Source: Batillaria attramentaria
Taxonomy: Eukaryota > Mollusca > Gastropoda > Batillariidae
Assembly: GCA_018292915.2 (NCBI GenBank)
Contig: JACVVK020000465.1
Location: forward strand, 62,001-126,000
Direction of reading: 5' to 3'
Length of the DNA: 64,000 nucleotides
The notes under the pieces were generated by a model. That model was not told the DNA's origin, did no database searches, and saw only the letters and a list, made by a program, of their open reading frames with translations. A program made the translations under genes and the position numbers. Positions 13,501-24,033 of this stretch are shown here, one piece after another (the stretch's first letter is position 1; each line of letters starts with the position of its first letter).

Positions 13501-14398
13501 GTTACATTTGTGAGAGACTGGTCATGTGCTGAGATGTTAGTAAGAAAAACACGTAGACACACTGGGTTTCAAAAACAGACAAATAATACATGTACTTTAG
13601 CTGGGGCAGTCCTCAGTACTGGAGGGTGACGACACCCTAACTCATAAACAGACCAAGAAGATCTCTGTAATGCATTTAGGATTTTTGTCGTCTGCCATGA
13701 CTTTGTTTCCAAATTTCATTGCTGGATGTGGTTAGGTAAAGTAACTGCAGTTTTTGCTGTACAGTCTTTTGTTTTACTTTCCTGGCATACTATTTTGCAA
13801 ACATTGTTTTTCACCCATCTCTACCAACTTTCAATTTTTATTTCAACTTTCAGTTTTCACTTTGCAAGTGGCCCCAGGGGCTGTGTTAAATGTTTAGTTG
13901 CAGTTTGTCTTTGGTTTGGTTTGGTTTTGCAGTTTGGTTCAGGTGTGTGCATGGATGAAACTTGTTTTTGTTGTTACTTTACAGATGAAAATTGTTGATT
14001 AAAACCTGTACGAGAAAACAGATTAGGTGAATGGTGTGCAGCAAAAGCAGTTTCTGAACCAACACTGTGTAGAGGGAGACGGTGGGGTGGGAGGAACCTT
14101 CCTTTGTGTTTAAAGTTAACACAACTTCTGAAGCTTCTCTGTGTTAGGTGTAGAATTCAAGACAAAAGTGATAGGGACTGTTACTGTTGAAGGTTTTAGA
14201 GGGATATTGGAGGGGGGGGGGGGGGGATTTGGGAGAGGGGGGCAAGGTGAAATGTTGTATTATCACACAAGATGTGTTTACACATTGAGCCAGAGTATGT
14301 CTCATGTGCTGTGTTGCAGGCTGACCAGATTTGCTATGCAGTGTTTGTGCCTGTTTTCTTACATCGCCGCCGGCATGGAGCAGAGAAAGCAGTCATGA
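168..14398 (+). CDS. MADD: MADD / Rab3 GDP-GTP exchange factor, C-terminal part (multi-exon, 5' end outside window)
   Basis: This is the C-terminal end of MADD (DENN-domain Rab3 exchange factor, also a TNF-receptor/MAPK adaptor) acting on synaptic and secretory vesicles. Inferred exons are 168-275 (tentative), 597-761, 2500-2572, 2822-2928, 6850-6922, 10092-10138 and 14320-14398. All have AG acceptors, and phases agree at every junction (0,0,1,0,1,0). Recognisable conserved stretches are [61 protein letters not shown] and the terminal LCLFSYIAA. The DENN core lies left of the window. The intron after 2928 has a GC donor. In the last exon the conserved ICYAV and LCLFSYIAA blocks are in different frames, one base apart, at the T run 14344-14346. 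Without a correction the frame stays open to a TAG at 14521-14523. Family assignment comes from remembered vertebrate MADD C-termini. Exon 168-275 is the least certain. Confidence 0.86.
432..473. repeat. Poly(G) tract, 42 bases
   Basis: Uninterrupted G run in a MADD intron. Other long G/C runs are at 14211-14226, 20041-20060, 22265-22287, 30596-30618, 41495-41516 and 44716-44730. Confidence 0.95.
508..600 (+). repeat. Tandem partial copies of a MADD exon acceptor
   Basis: The segment gattgtgacag/gtatgtgacgactgcctgttg recurs with AG ends at 517, 559 and 596. The last is the true acceptor of exon 597-761. The earlier copies keep the acceptor and 6-7 codons of the exon start, then diverge. Spacings are 42 and 37 bases. 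Confidence 0.8.
870..2269. mobile_element. Non-autonomous DNA transposon with terminal inverted repeats and TA target duplication
   Basis: The left end CAGTAGAAACTTTTTTGAGC and the reverse complement of the right end (CAGTAGAAACTTGATTGAGC) match, and both contain related ACGGTCG subterminal motifs. TA dinucleotides at 868-869 and 2270-2271 flank it. This fits the Tc1/mariner group (pogo/Tigger-like). It is 1.4 kb, sits in a MADD intron, and has no transposase that I can see. Internally it carries a CA-rich 190-200-bp tandem duplication (about 1204-1660). Confidence 0.72.
1204..1660. repeat. About 2.3-copy tandem repeat of roughly 190-230 bp with CA microsatellite
   Basis: The words aagtgtcaaatc / gagttta / gaattcccagcggcatcacag recur near 1212, 1399 and 1628, each followed by a CT-rich then a CA repeat. 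It lies within the TIR element at 870-2269. Confidence 0.75.
2929..6849 (+). other. MADD intron (GC donor), no gene seen
   Basis: 3.9 kb of T-rich intronic DNA between exons 2822-2928 and 6850-6922. It has many short ORFs rich in Phe, Leu and Cys, as expected of pyrimidine-rich intron sequence. It starts with GC instead of GT. Confidence 0.7.
6923..10091 (+). other. MADD intron, no gene seen
   Basis: 3.2 kb. It holds a C/A low-complexity block (7266-7510), a short duplication of tgatgtattgacacaacatttact near 7156 and 7193, and otherwise T-rich sequence. Confidence 0.7.
7266..7510. repeat. C/A low-complexity block
   Basis: Runs of CAAA, CAA and poly(C) without reading-frame signal. Similar blocks are at 45079-45290, 50405-50520, 50961-51050 and 55220-55365. 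Long ORFs across them are compositional artefacts. Confidence 0.9.
10139..14319 (+). other. MADD intron with one candidate cassette exon
   Basis: 4.2 kb without recognised coding similarity, except a weak exon-like segment at 11748-11811 with good splice signals (see findings). Short CA/GT and TACC repeats occur. Confidence 0.6.
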
Positions 14399-15227
14399 CG
14401 ACACATGGGCAACACCGCGCCTCAGCCAGACATCAGCCTCCTGACCTTCACCTTGTGGTGCTGGTCATGGACGTCTTCTTTCAGTTAATGTTTCCTGTGT
14501 ACCTCTTTCCTGATACGTTCTAGGCTCTTCAGAAACCACGCGTATGCTGTCCAGCATTTCTTGTAACAAGAACTGTTTTACCTTAAGTGCTCACTCATGT
14601 TTTAATATTGCTCACTCAGAGTGTTTTGGGATCAGTTACGGTGAAGAAATACAAGGTTGATTCAACCAGGAATGCATTGGGTAAAGTGTGCTGATCTCAG
14701 TAAGGCTTGTCCAAAACAACAAAAAACGTTTCTCATCTATACGCAGAAAGTTTATGAAAATATAATGGTGCTTTGATTTTCTCCTCAAGTACATGTGTAA
14801 AGAGATTTATTCTTATGCCTGAGAGGAATCAGTGGTTGGGACGTGTGTCTTCCAGTGATTCAGCCTGAATGTAGATGTAGCCACATTGTAGTAGGACTAT
14901 ACAGACAAAAACATCGCCTCTTCATGCATGTGACATTCATGCATAGTAAGTCTTGTGGGGGTGGGTGGGAAGAAAGAGTTGTACAAAGCATATGCCCAAA
15001 GCTAAAATGTCCATTTATTTTATTTACTGCTGAATATATAAATATTTATTTATTTATCTAAAGTTCTATTCTTACAATGTCAAGGCCCTGTTGTCGGAGC
15101 TCTATGGCATTGACCCTTCAAGTGTTCAGTTCATGCATGCTGTTTCTGTGGGTCTGCTACACATGGCTTGCATGGGGTTGCTTCATTCTGCACTGTGTGC
15201 TTCACGATGAAGATTGCAACTCTCATG

Positions 15228-15291
<64 letters not shown>

Positions 15292-16195
15292 AAAGAGAGA
15301 GATTCCTGCTGGCGGTTGGCATTGGGATACGATGGCGGTTGACGTTCGATGAACAGAGCACAGCCACCCGGTTAAATGTTCACATCTCCATTTTCGACCC
15401 CGTACCTCGAAACTGGAAGTGTGTTTTGTGTATTCAGCCATCTGGATGTTTGAATTTCTGCTACTTAACTGATGCTGTGACCTGAATCATGACAGACCAG
15501 TATTTGTCGTGTTCCGTCTTGCTCGCTGTCCTGCGGCAGACCCAACCTTGCGTTGATGTAACCAATGATATGCAGTTTTTACTCATGAAATTCGGTGTAG
15601 CAGTAGAGCGCCTAATTGTCTGTAGTCATGGTGACCAGTTTCAGCCGCTGCTCGGTGACACTCTATACAGTGTAGACATGTGTTTTGTGTATTGTACATT
15701 TCAAGTGAGTAGATAATCTAGTCGTATGTGTAACAGGCCTTGGGTTGTAGTTATTACGGCCATTGCAATGTTTTACTCCACTTCTGTTTTGGTTGAGTAA
15801 GAGTTGCTTGCACAGTGCAAGTGCTGTAAGCTCAGGTTTACGGTTGTGAATAGTCAAACCTTCCCTCTGCATGATCCTGTAGATACATTTCCCCTTACTG
15901 TGTGCGATTGCAGTGTTTTTTGATTTTGTGTGGATTGGATTTGGATTGGTTCTGGAGACTTAGAGTGTACAGGCTTTTTTCAAGTAAGACCAGGGCTCTG
16001 TGTTAACCTTGCAAAGGAAATGTGCTGTTTTGTGTGTGTTGTTTTTTCTTCTGGGGGGATGGAAAAGAGAGTTGCGAAAAACATGCCACTTTTGTCTGCA
16101 TTGATTTGGGCACATGATGTGGATAAGTAGATTTTTTGGAAACAAAGTGATTTTGATGTGCAGTTACTGATGTGCGTTGGCAGAGTGTAAGACAT

Positions 16196-16445
16196 AATAA
16201 TAATAATAATAATAAATGGTATTTCTAGGGCGCATTTCTTTAAATAAAACTCAATGCGCCTATCACTCACTCACACTCACGCACATTACACAACGATGAA
16301 CAGACATACACTGGTGAAACTGACTAGTTAAAATAACTGGTGTTAGTAGTTTGTGGCCTCATGCCGCTCAAGCAACAAGGACCAGCATGCGGCTGAGGAA
16401 ATTACTGATAGGCTTAGCGGAAGAGGAACGTTTTCAGACTGCTCT
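16196..16445. mobile_element. Short interspersed repeat with (AAT)n end
   Basis: It begins with (ATA)n then ggtatttctagggcgc and a matching inverted gcgc...tgcgcc pair, and ends near the words ggaagaggaacgttttcagactgctcttgaaaa, which look like a conserved repeat end. Resemblance to the SINE tails supports a retroelement origin; the family is not identified. Confidence 0.5.
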
Positions 16446-17594
16446 TGAAAACAGACATAACGTTGTGTCTGTAATACATCATCACATGTGTTGCACACAA
16501 TAACACTTACATGGCCTTTGTTGACCAGTGATTCGGAATCTTACCACCTAGTGTGAAATGATAAAAGATGTCAGATGGAGCAGGTTTTGTTGTGTACATG
16601 TGTTAACCATGTACAGTTTGTTGTTGGAGCCAGTGAATGTTGTGTGAGAAGCCTTAATTTACTCTTTGTACAGCTCCCTGTTACATGGGTGCAAGTTTTC
16701 ATGGAATCAGGTCAGATCTACATGTTACATACATCTGTGATTGTGTGCCCTCCCTGTGTTTTCCTCTAGTCACAACAAACTTCCATGTGATAAAACTGTA
16801 GTGTAAATAGTCAAGTTTTGTTTGTAATGTTTGAGACATTGTTCAGTTCTGGGCTGCAACATACGATCATCTAGGTAGCATACTGTATGCTGTGGGAGTT
16901 GCTGATGGCAGGTGTCAGCGGATACGTGGCACGAGAGAGGCAGGTCTTCACAGTGTTTACAGCAACGCTGATCATTGGGACTGGTGTTGCAGTGGATAAA
17001 ATCACCTAAAGAAGACTGTAGCAGATACGAGGGATCTGTGTAGCTGAAATTGGCTGTTGCATCTTGGTGGCCATGCAGATGGGTGGGTGACATGCTAGGG
17101 GACATTTGCTGCAGCTGCCCAGTTCACCTGGAATTGTGAAGTGCACAGCTATGTTGTAGTGTTGTCATGATGTATGGGGCAGAATTACCTCAACATTTAG
17201 TGAATTTGGCATTGAAAGTAAAAATCGAATCTTTACTTCAAATCAAGAATCAAAGTTAGTCAATCTCTTCATTTTTGCTTTAGGTAAATACATATTGAGT
17301 TAACAGTCTGACCTGTGCATCAGATATCAGTGTCTTGTCCTGGGTATCATTTTGTGCCTCAGCTGTTCAAAGTTTCTTTGTTTTTTTTGTGTGTGTGTTT
17401 TTAAAAAAAAATTATTTGCAAGAAATTTGTTAGTTTTATTGTGGAGTAACAGGAACAATTTTAATTTTGACAGCTTGGAAGATACATGTAATGACTAATG
17501 GCCATGAGAGCATGGTGTTATTGTAGACCAAACTACTTTTTCCCTCTTTTAATTATTTCTGGATTCAGCAAGTGGTGTGTCTCAGAATGGCCAC

Positions 17595-17684
17595 TAACTC
17601 TTTGACGACGGAGCGCAATTTCTGACACACGATTTCCTATAGGAAATCGTGTGTCAGAAATTGCGCTCCGTCGTCAAAGAGTTA
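17595..17684. repeat. Perfect 90-bp palindrome
   Basis: Two 45-base arms are exactly complementary, with the centre at CCTA/TAGG and no spacer (17639/17640). The ends are TAACTCTTTGACGACGG and its complement. This is probably a foldback/MITE-type element. TTAA occurs at the right edge (17682-17685), but the left has CTAA. Confidence 0.9.
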
Positions 17685-18552
17685 ACTGATCGGTGAAAGT
17701 TGCTTGATGTTAAATCATAATGGTCAGGATCACGCCGTCATCCTATAAAATTATTACAGTCAATATAATCAGAGTGTGCAATACAACAAATCAACATAAT
17801 CTTCAGTTTTCAGTTTTGTTGCAACATAGCTTCAGCAATACTTTTAATGACAGAAAGTTTCATCTTCGTGCTATGTTTACTAGGTTTGTTATCCTTTAAT
17901 TAATAGTTTATACCATGTTTGTGTGATACTTCAGTTCATGCATTTTGTGTTGTATACAGATTTTTGTTCTGTGGTTGTGGGTTGATGCACTATAACCTCA
18001 CTATTGTCCAGTCAAGATGCCTGTAAGGTGGTGTGGTTTTACTTTCTGTATTGTAGCATTTTATTTGGAGTCATTTTGTCGACAATCTTACTTCTTCTTT
18101 TTTTAAAAAAATAATTTGTTGCACAAATGTTTTGTCTGTATGCTGGGTATGTATGTTTGGAACATACCTGGAGTGGCCATTTTATACATTGTTGTGGTTG
18201 GTTGTTTTGCGAGGACAAGTTCGGTCACAGAATGAGTGCAGGCTGATACCAAGTATAGATAGCTTTGTATCTCTTGCGTAGCTCACAGTTGATTAGATGC
18301 TAGATGATTAGATGCTAGTTCCTGTTTTCTTGTTTTATGCTGTGCAGGACTTTTATAGTAGGTTTTGTTGAAAGAAAATGAATTTTTTTTTTTGCCTTTT
18401 ATCTAATAGTGATTTAACATGGACTTACATTTATTCCTCCAGACCGAGTTAACAGTAAACATCTGTTTGAATGAAATCTTTTTCAAACACGGATGTACGT
18501 CTATCTTGGGCCCGCCGTTAGATGAAGTGTGCTTCATTCTGATCTCTAGATG

Positions 18553-18830
18553 GGGAAAACTACCCACACCAAACTTTGTTAGAGATGACCCGAGAGTACT
18601 AGATGATAGGGAAAACGACCCACACCAAACTTTGTTAGAGATGACCCGAGAGTACTAGATGATAGGGAAAAATACCCACACCAAACTTTGTTAGAGATGA
18701 CCCAAGAGTACTATATGGGGAAAAATACCCACACCAAACTTTGTTAGAGATGACCCAAGAGTACTATATGGGGAAAACTACCCACACCAAACTTTGTTAG
18801 AGATGACCCGAGAGTACTAGGGAAAGGTTT
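18553..18830. repeat. Five-copy tandem repeat, 53-59 bp
   Basis: cccacaccaaactttgttag followed by agatgacccgagagtacta recurs five times with length-variable spacers, in the MADD 3' flank. Confidence 0.85.
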
Positions 18831-19056
18831 TGTGTGTGCATGTATCAGAAAAACTGTGTAAATCTGCTTTTCATGTAGCGTACACGCTGGACTTCTGATG
18901 ACAGTTGTCCTGTAGTTGACCACAGAAGAGGTTTTGTTGCAGTACTTGTGTATCCCACTGCCTGTAACTTGGTTTTGGTTAGTTTGTGCAGCATTGTGAA
19001 GTTAGCAGGCGACGATTACGTGTAGCTGATGAAACTTCCTCTTTCTACTAATACTA

Positions 19057-19062
19057 AATAAA
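19057..19062 (+). terminator. Poly(A) signal AATAAA, probable MADD 3' end
   Basis: An AATAAA hexamer followed within 30-60 bases by a GT-rich stretch. It lies just before the convergent poly(A) signal of NAT10, so the two genes end tail to tail about 100 bases apart. Confidence 0.55.
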
Positions 19063-19156
19063 ACATTTCTTAAAAATCACTCCTGTCTGTTGGTTTTGTG
19101 TGAGACTGTGTGTTCCAAACAGAACAAAATCCCTGGAATTGTACATTGTAATTTTT

Positions 19157-19162
19157 TTTATT
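19157..19162 (-). terminator. Poly(A) signal AATAAA (minus strand), probable NAT10 3' end
   Basis: TTTATT on the + strand reads AATAAA on the - strand, about 205 bases past the NAT10 stop codon at 19367-19369. That is a normal 3' UTR length. Confidence 0.6.
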
Positions 19163-19366
19163 GCCTATAAGATGAACATAACCTCCTCATTGAAGCAGCC
19201 TGTCATTTCAATAATATGTAGAGTTCTGTATTCTCACAACATTACACACACCGTAGTTTCAGGGGGCTAGGGTATGACTGTGGTTTCACATGCCTTCCAC
19301 CTAATGGCCACTGTTTCACTCCAACTGCAAGTGTCCACATGACAAATGTCCATATGAAGAAAATGT

Positions 19367-22266
19367 TCAGTGTTTGTGCTTGTGCTTTTTGCCTTTTTTC
19401 AACTTTTTGCCTGGTGCTGTCAGGTCCACTTCTGTCATCTTCCGTTTCTTATCAAGACTCCTGAAACAGAGGCGATCAGCATACAGAAAATCTTGTAACT
19501 GTCTAATGCCAACACATCTACAAGAACGTGTGTGTGCACGCGCAAAGGGATGACCATTCACAGCAGTGTGACTACCCTTCTCACAGCAAACTAATGGCCA
19601 GTTAGCCACAGAAAATGTACTCACAAACGACAAGTACAGTGCACAAGTAAGAAAAAGTTTTGCATACTACTCTCGTGTTTCACTGAAGATGCACAATGAC
19701 TTGCCTGTGCAAGGTTTGGCTGATTTGTGTTATAGGTGTTTGTGTGTGAGCTTTACTCATTGTGTGTGTGTGTGTGTGTGTACCCACCCTTTGACGCTGA
19801 TCATTTTCTTGGCTCCCCCTCCACTCAGTGCTTGTTTCCAATCCTGCTCTGAGCCCTGGATGGCAAACTGTGCCAAATCCGAGTCAGCCAGCACAGCCGC
19901 CACCTTACTCTTTTTCTTGCTTGGCTGTCACCTCTGCTGCAGCCTCAGTCTGAAATTGGCCAATTTATAAATGCCAATTTACCAGAATGAGAAAACAACA
20001 ACAACAACAAAATGAAAGAGAACATATTCCAGGGAGAATTGGGGGGGGGGGGGGGGGGGGTGGTGGTGTCTGTCATATTTTATCTTTCCAATTTAAGTCC
20101 CAAATGTGCATTATCTGTAACAGTAAATTTTATCAAAATACTAAAGTACACAAATAAATACCAATCAACTGAACACAGCCCCCCCACTGCGGAGGTGACC
20201 CCCCCCCCCCCCCCCCCCACACACACACAAGTCAACTGACCAGGTCTGCTTCAAGTGTCTGTTTCGCTGGTTTCATGATGATCTCCTTTCTCTCAACCAT
20301 TCCTGACTCCACATCTGCCTCGATGATTTCGTTCAGATGCTGCCACAAACACAAATCAGAAAGAAATCTTAGAAGCCAATACCTGTAATGACCTCAGCAA
20401 AACTGTGCACGAAGTACAGTAAATACAACGTAGATCTTTAACCTTATCATGGAAATATGATCTCAGTCCACAGCAGTGTCTAGTGTTTGCCAGAATGACA
20501 AATTAATAACTAGAAACGACAAACTTGGTGTATCCCCACCTGTATGAGTTTGCGTATGATTCTGTTGAAGAGTGCGAGCACCTGACTGGCCGGCAGTTCC
20601 AGCTCTTTCTCAATGTCGTCCACCGTCTTGTGCTGAAGGCCCAACGCCAGGAGAACGGCCTGTAGAAAACAACATACAGTCAAGTACCTGCACCCTAGTA
20701 AACTACCAGTCAATCCTCTCTCTATCATCATTCACCTGCCCTCAGAGTTTTACTGTTATATTCTGTGGTGGATGTTTTGCCGCGTACTCAGAAGAAACAA
20801 ATACTTCTGCCAAACTTACAATGTACTATCAGGTGTTCACTCTACACACCCACTTTCATAGGTACAGAAAAAGCTCCGCACCCACCACCTCCAAGAAGGA
20901 AAAAACAAAACACAACAGCAGCAGCAAAAGCACCAAAAACCAAAATGGGAACAAAAAACAACCAACCAAAAAGCCAAAACCAATTTGAACATGCACATGT
21001 ACACACAAATTAGGAAAAAAAATCCAAACACCGCCAAAAATGACAGCCATATGTCCACTAGCTGAAACAATTGACTCACATTCTGTACAGCAGACAGATG
21101 CACGTCGATTCTGTCAGTGAAGTAGAGGCGAGCGAGAGCAGGGAGAAGGTCGATGATGAGATGATAGTCCACCATGTTTTGTGAGTACAGGTCGAGTCGT
21201 TTGACGTCATAAGATGTGAAGAACAACTCCAACTCTTTCCGTGTCAGAGCAGCTGCCAAAAACAGAAAACCCACGGCCTTCATGTCAATTAACCAATCAG
21301 TGACATTTCTTCTCACAACATCAAATTTGTGGGAGAAAACTGGACCAAAAAAAAATCATACCTGTTCTGTTTCACTCAGCTGTGTGCAGTATGCCACTGA
21401 ATTGAAACATAATCGTCACAAAATGAAATATAATCATGAAGAGTTCAAAGGCCAAGTTGCGCAGCTCACCTTTGCTCCTGTCTTTTAGTTTCTTCTGCTC
21501 CAGTATGGAAAGCGCCATCTGGGGTCGGAATGCACGGAACTGGTATGACAGCAGGGAGACAAACCGTCGCCGGAAATCTGTAAAATATGCAATGCACACC
21601 TACATAAGCTTGGCTTAAGAAGTGTCAGGGCATGTTTGTTACATTGAGCATATGACAAAGATGCTTACAACTAGCATCCCAAGGAAATGACAACAAAGAG
21701 TAAAACAAACGAGAAAACCCCCCCACCACTCCACCCCCAAGAAAAACAAACAAAACCTCCCCCCCCAAAACAAGCATAAAAAAAGCAAACACCCAAATAT
21801 GCACACACTGCAAACCAGCAGCAAGAACACTGTTAGCTTACAATTATCTGTGACTGTAAAACTGCTGTACAAACCAAATCCATCGTTTCTTTCTTTCAAA
21901 ATGAGTGCTTTACAGCTTGTGCTGAGCAGCAAGGTGCAAGATTACTGACACTAGTTGAAGTGCAACAAGACCTTTCCAGAAAGCCAGAAGCCAGGAGTCA
22001 TCCAAGTTTTCCTCCAGGTTTTCACTCAACACCTTCAGCATGATGCACGAATGTTCACCGGTCAGGTCATTCTGAAACACACACACACACACACACACAC
22101 ATAGATCAAACACTGATTCTCATGACAGGAGAATGCTGTCTTCAGTCTAGAAAGTAGCTAGCCATATCACTTAATTATCCGTATCTAGCTGGCTTATAAT
22201 CTGCTGTGTGAACTGTCTTTGTTGAGACAAGTATCTCTACTGTCTGGTTTAGAAGGGACACAATGC

Positions 22267-22297
<31 letters not shown>

Positions 22298-23202
22298 AAA
22301 AAAGAAGAAAAAGTGTGAAGGTAACTGCTTTCTCATATTATGTCAATCCTCCTGTCCAATCATTCCACATGACCACCCCTCCAACACACACACACACACA
22401 CAACTGGATCTAGCGATTTTCTTGTGAACAACTTACTGCTGTTTGACGCAAGTAGACAGGAGTGAAGCCACATTTCTTCCAAAACCTGCAACATCAGAAT
22501 CATTCACATCAGATCAGCTTCAAAACCAGTAAGTCAGTCAGTTTCAGCCACACCCTGTCTTTGGCCATATGCCAATGTGGATTTGCCTTCATGTAACGGT
22601 AAGCCTTTCTTCCTGGACGGACGTAATACATTGAGCTATATTTCATAAGAAAACAGTGTAATTGTCAGGCTAACTGTGCACTAACAACTGGTAGTTTTCT
22701 TCCGTAGTGACCTAATAATAATAATGAGTATTGTATAGGCGCTTTACCCAATTTCGTGAATCGGCTCAAAGCGCCGCGAACTGAACCCAACATGCACGCT
22801 CACATGAATCACAAGCATTCTCTCACACACTGGACATAAACACATTACAATCACGTGGTGCGAAGGGTTAGCTCAGCTATTTAAATTTCGGAATTTAGAA
22901 TTGCATCTATTTTTCAAATTTGGTAGGCTGAACATTTCCAAAGCAGAAGGGGAGGAAGCCGGAGTACCCGGAGAGAACCCCCGACGATCGGCCCAAAAGA
23001 ACGATGCCACATACGAGAGAAAAATTCTTTGCCCTGAGTGGGACTCGAGCCCCTGACCTCTCCCATTCGTGACAAGTCTCTTAACCACTAGACCACTGAC
23101 CGCCCCAGCTTAACCCTGGTGCTGCTAAGAACTGCATATTCCGGACTATGGTACCTCTATGGTTTGTTCAGCAAAAGACATATTCAGCAAGACCAAGGTT
23201 AG

Positions 23203-23271
<69 letters not shown>

Positions 23272-23967
23272 GTGTAGCCTGCCATGTACAGTAGAACCAG
23301 TCACCACAAAAACAGTCACTGCTACTCCTTACCTGAGAAGGTCAGAGGTCAAACCATATGAAACGCCCAGGTAGTCGAGTTTCTCAGCCCTCCGCTCGCC
23401 CAGTTTGAGGAGTAACGGCGGCAAATTCTGTCTGGGTGAGATACGTTCCTCCAGCAAACTCACATCCTGAATAATCATCAAAGATGTTAGATTAGTACCT
23501 GCATATGTTGAAAGTTAAAAGGTAATACTACAACACACTTAGTTTAAAACCTCAATCTGCGCATCTTGATGTCTTGCAGTCGCAGTTCACTTCTGGTGTT
23601 GTGAAGTCCCTGTAGCTGAGATCTGCAGTCTGTGAAGAAAACAATCTTCAGTGGTGGGCTAGCCGACCTTGAGAAAAGTTTTGCTGCATGGAGTGGTGTT
23701 ACATACACACAACGATAATAAAACCACGGCAATACCTCTTCAGTGACATTTCGAATGGAGTTGTCCTCATCTGTAGTGGCGCCCTCAGCCAGGCTGGGTA
23801 TTCTCCCCTCATAATACTGCTGTAATAGCTCCATGGCCCTCGTGCCATAGCCCATCTGGGGGGAAAAAAATGACAAGCACACATTACCGTTACCAAATTG
23901 AAATAAATGATCACGGAAAAACTACACCATAACTTCTGAACCAGTAATGAGTTACTCAGAGCAACTC

Positions 23968-24033
<66 letters not shown>

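Larger units (their letters stand above)
14399..19080 (+). other. MADD 3' UTR and flank
   Basis: No coding exon is recognisable in these 4.7 kb. It is AT/GT-rich and most simply read as a long MADD 3' UTR ending at the poly(A) signal at 19057. It contains a dispersed repeat (16196-16445), a perfect 90-bp palindrome (17595-17684), a GT/GA microsatellite (15229-15301) and a short tandem repeat (18553-18830). The extent of the UTR is inference. Confidence 0.5.
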
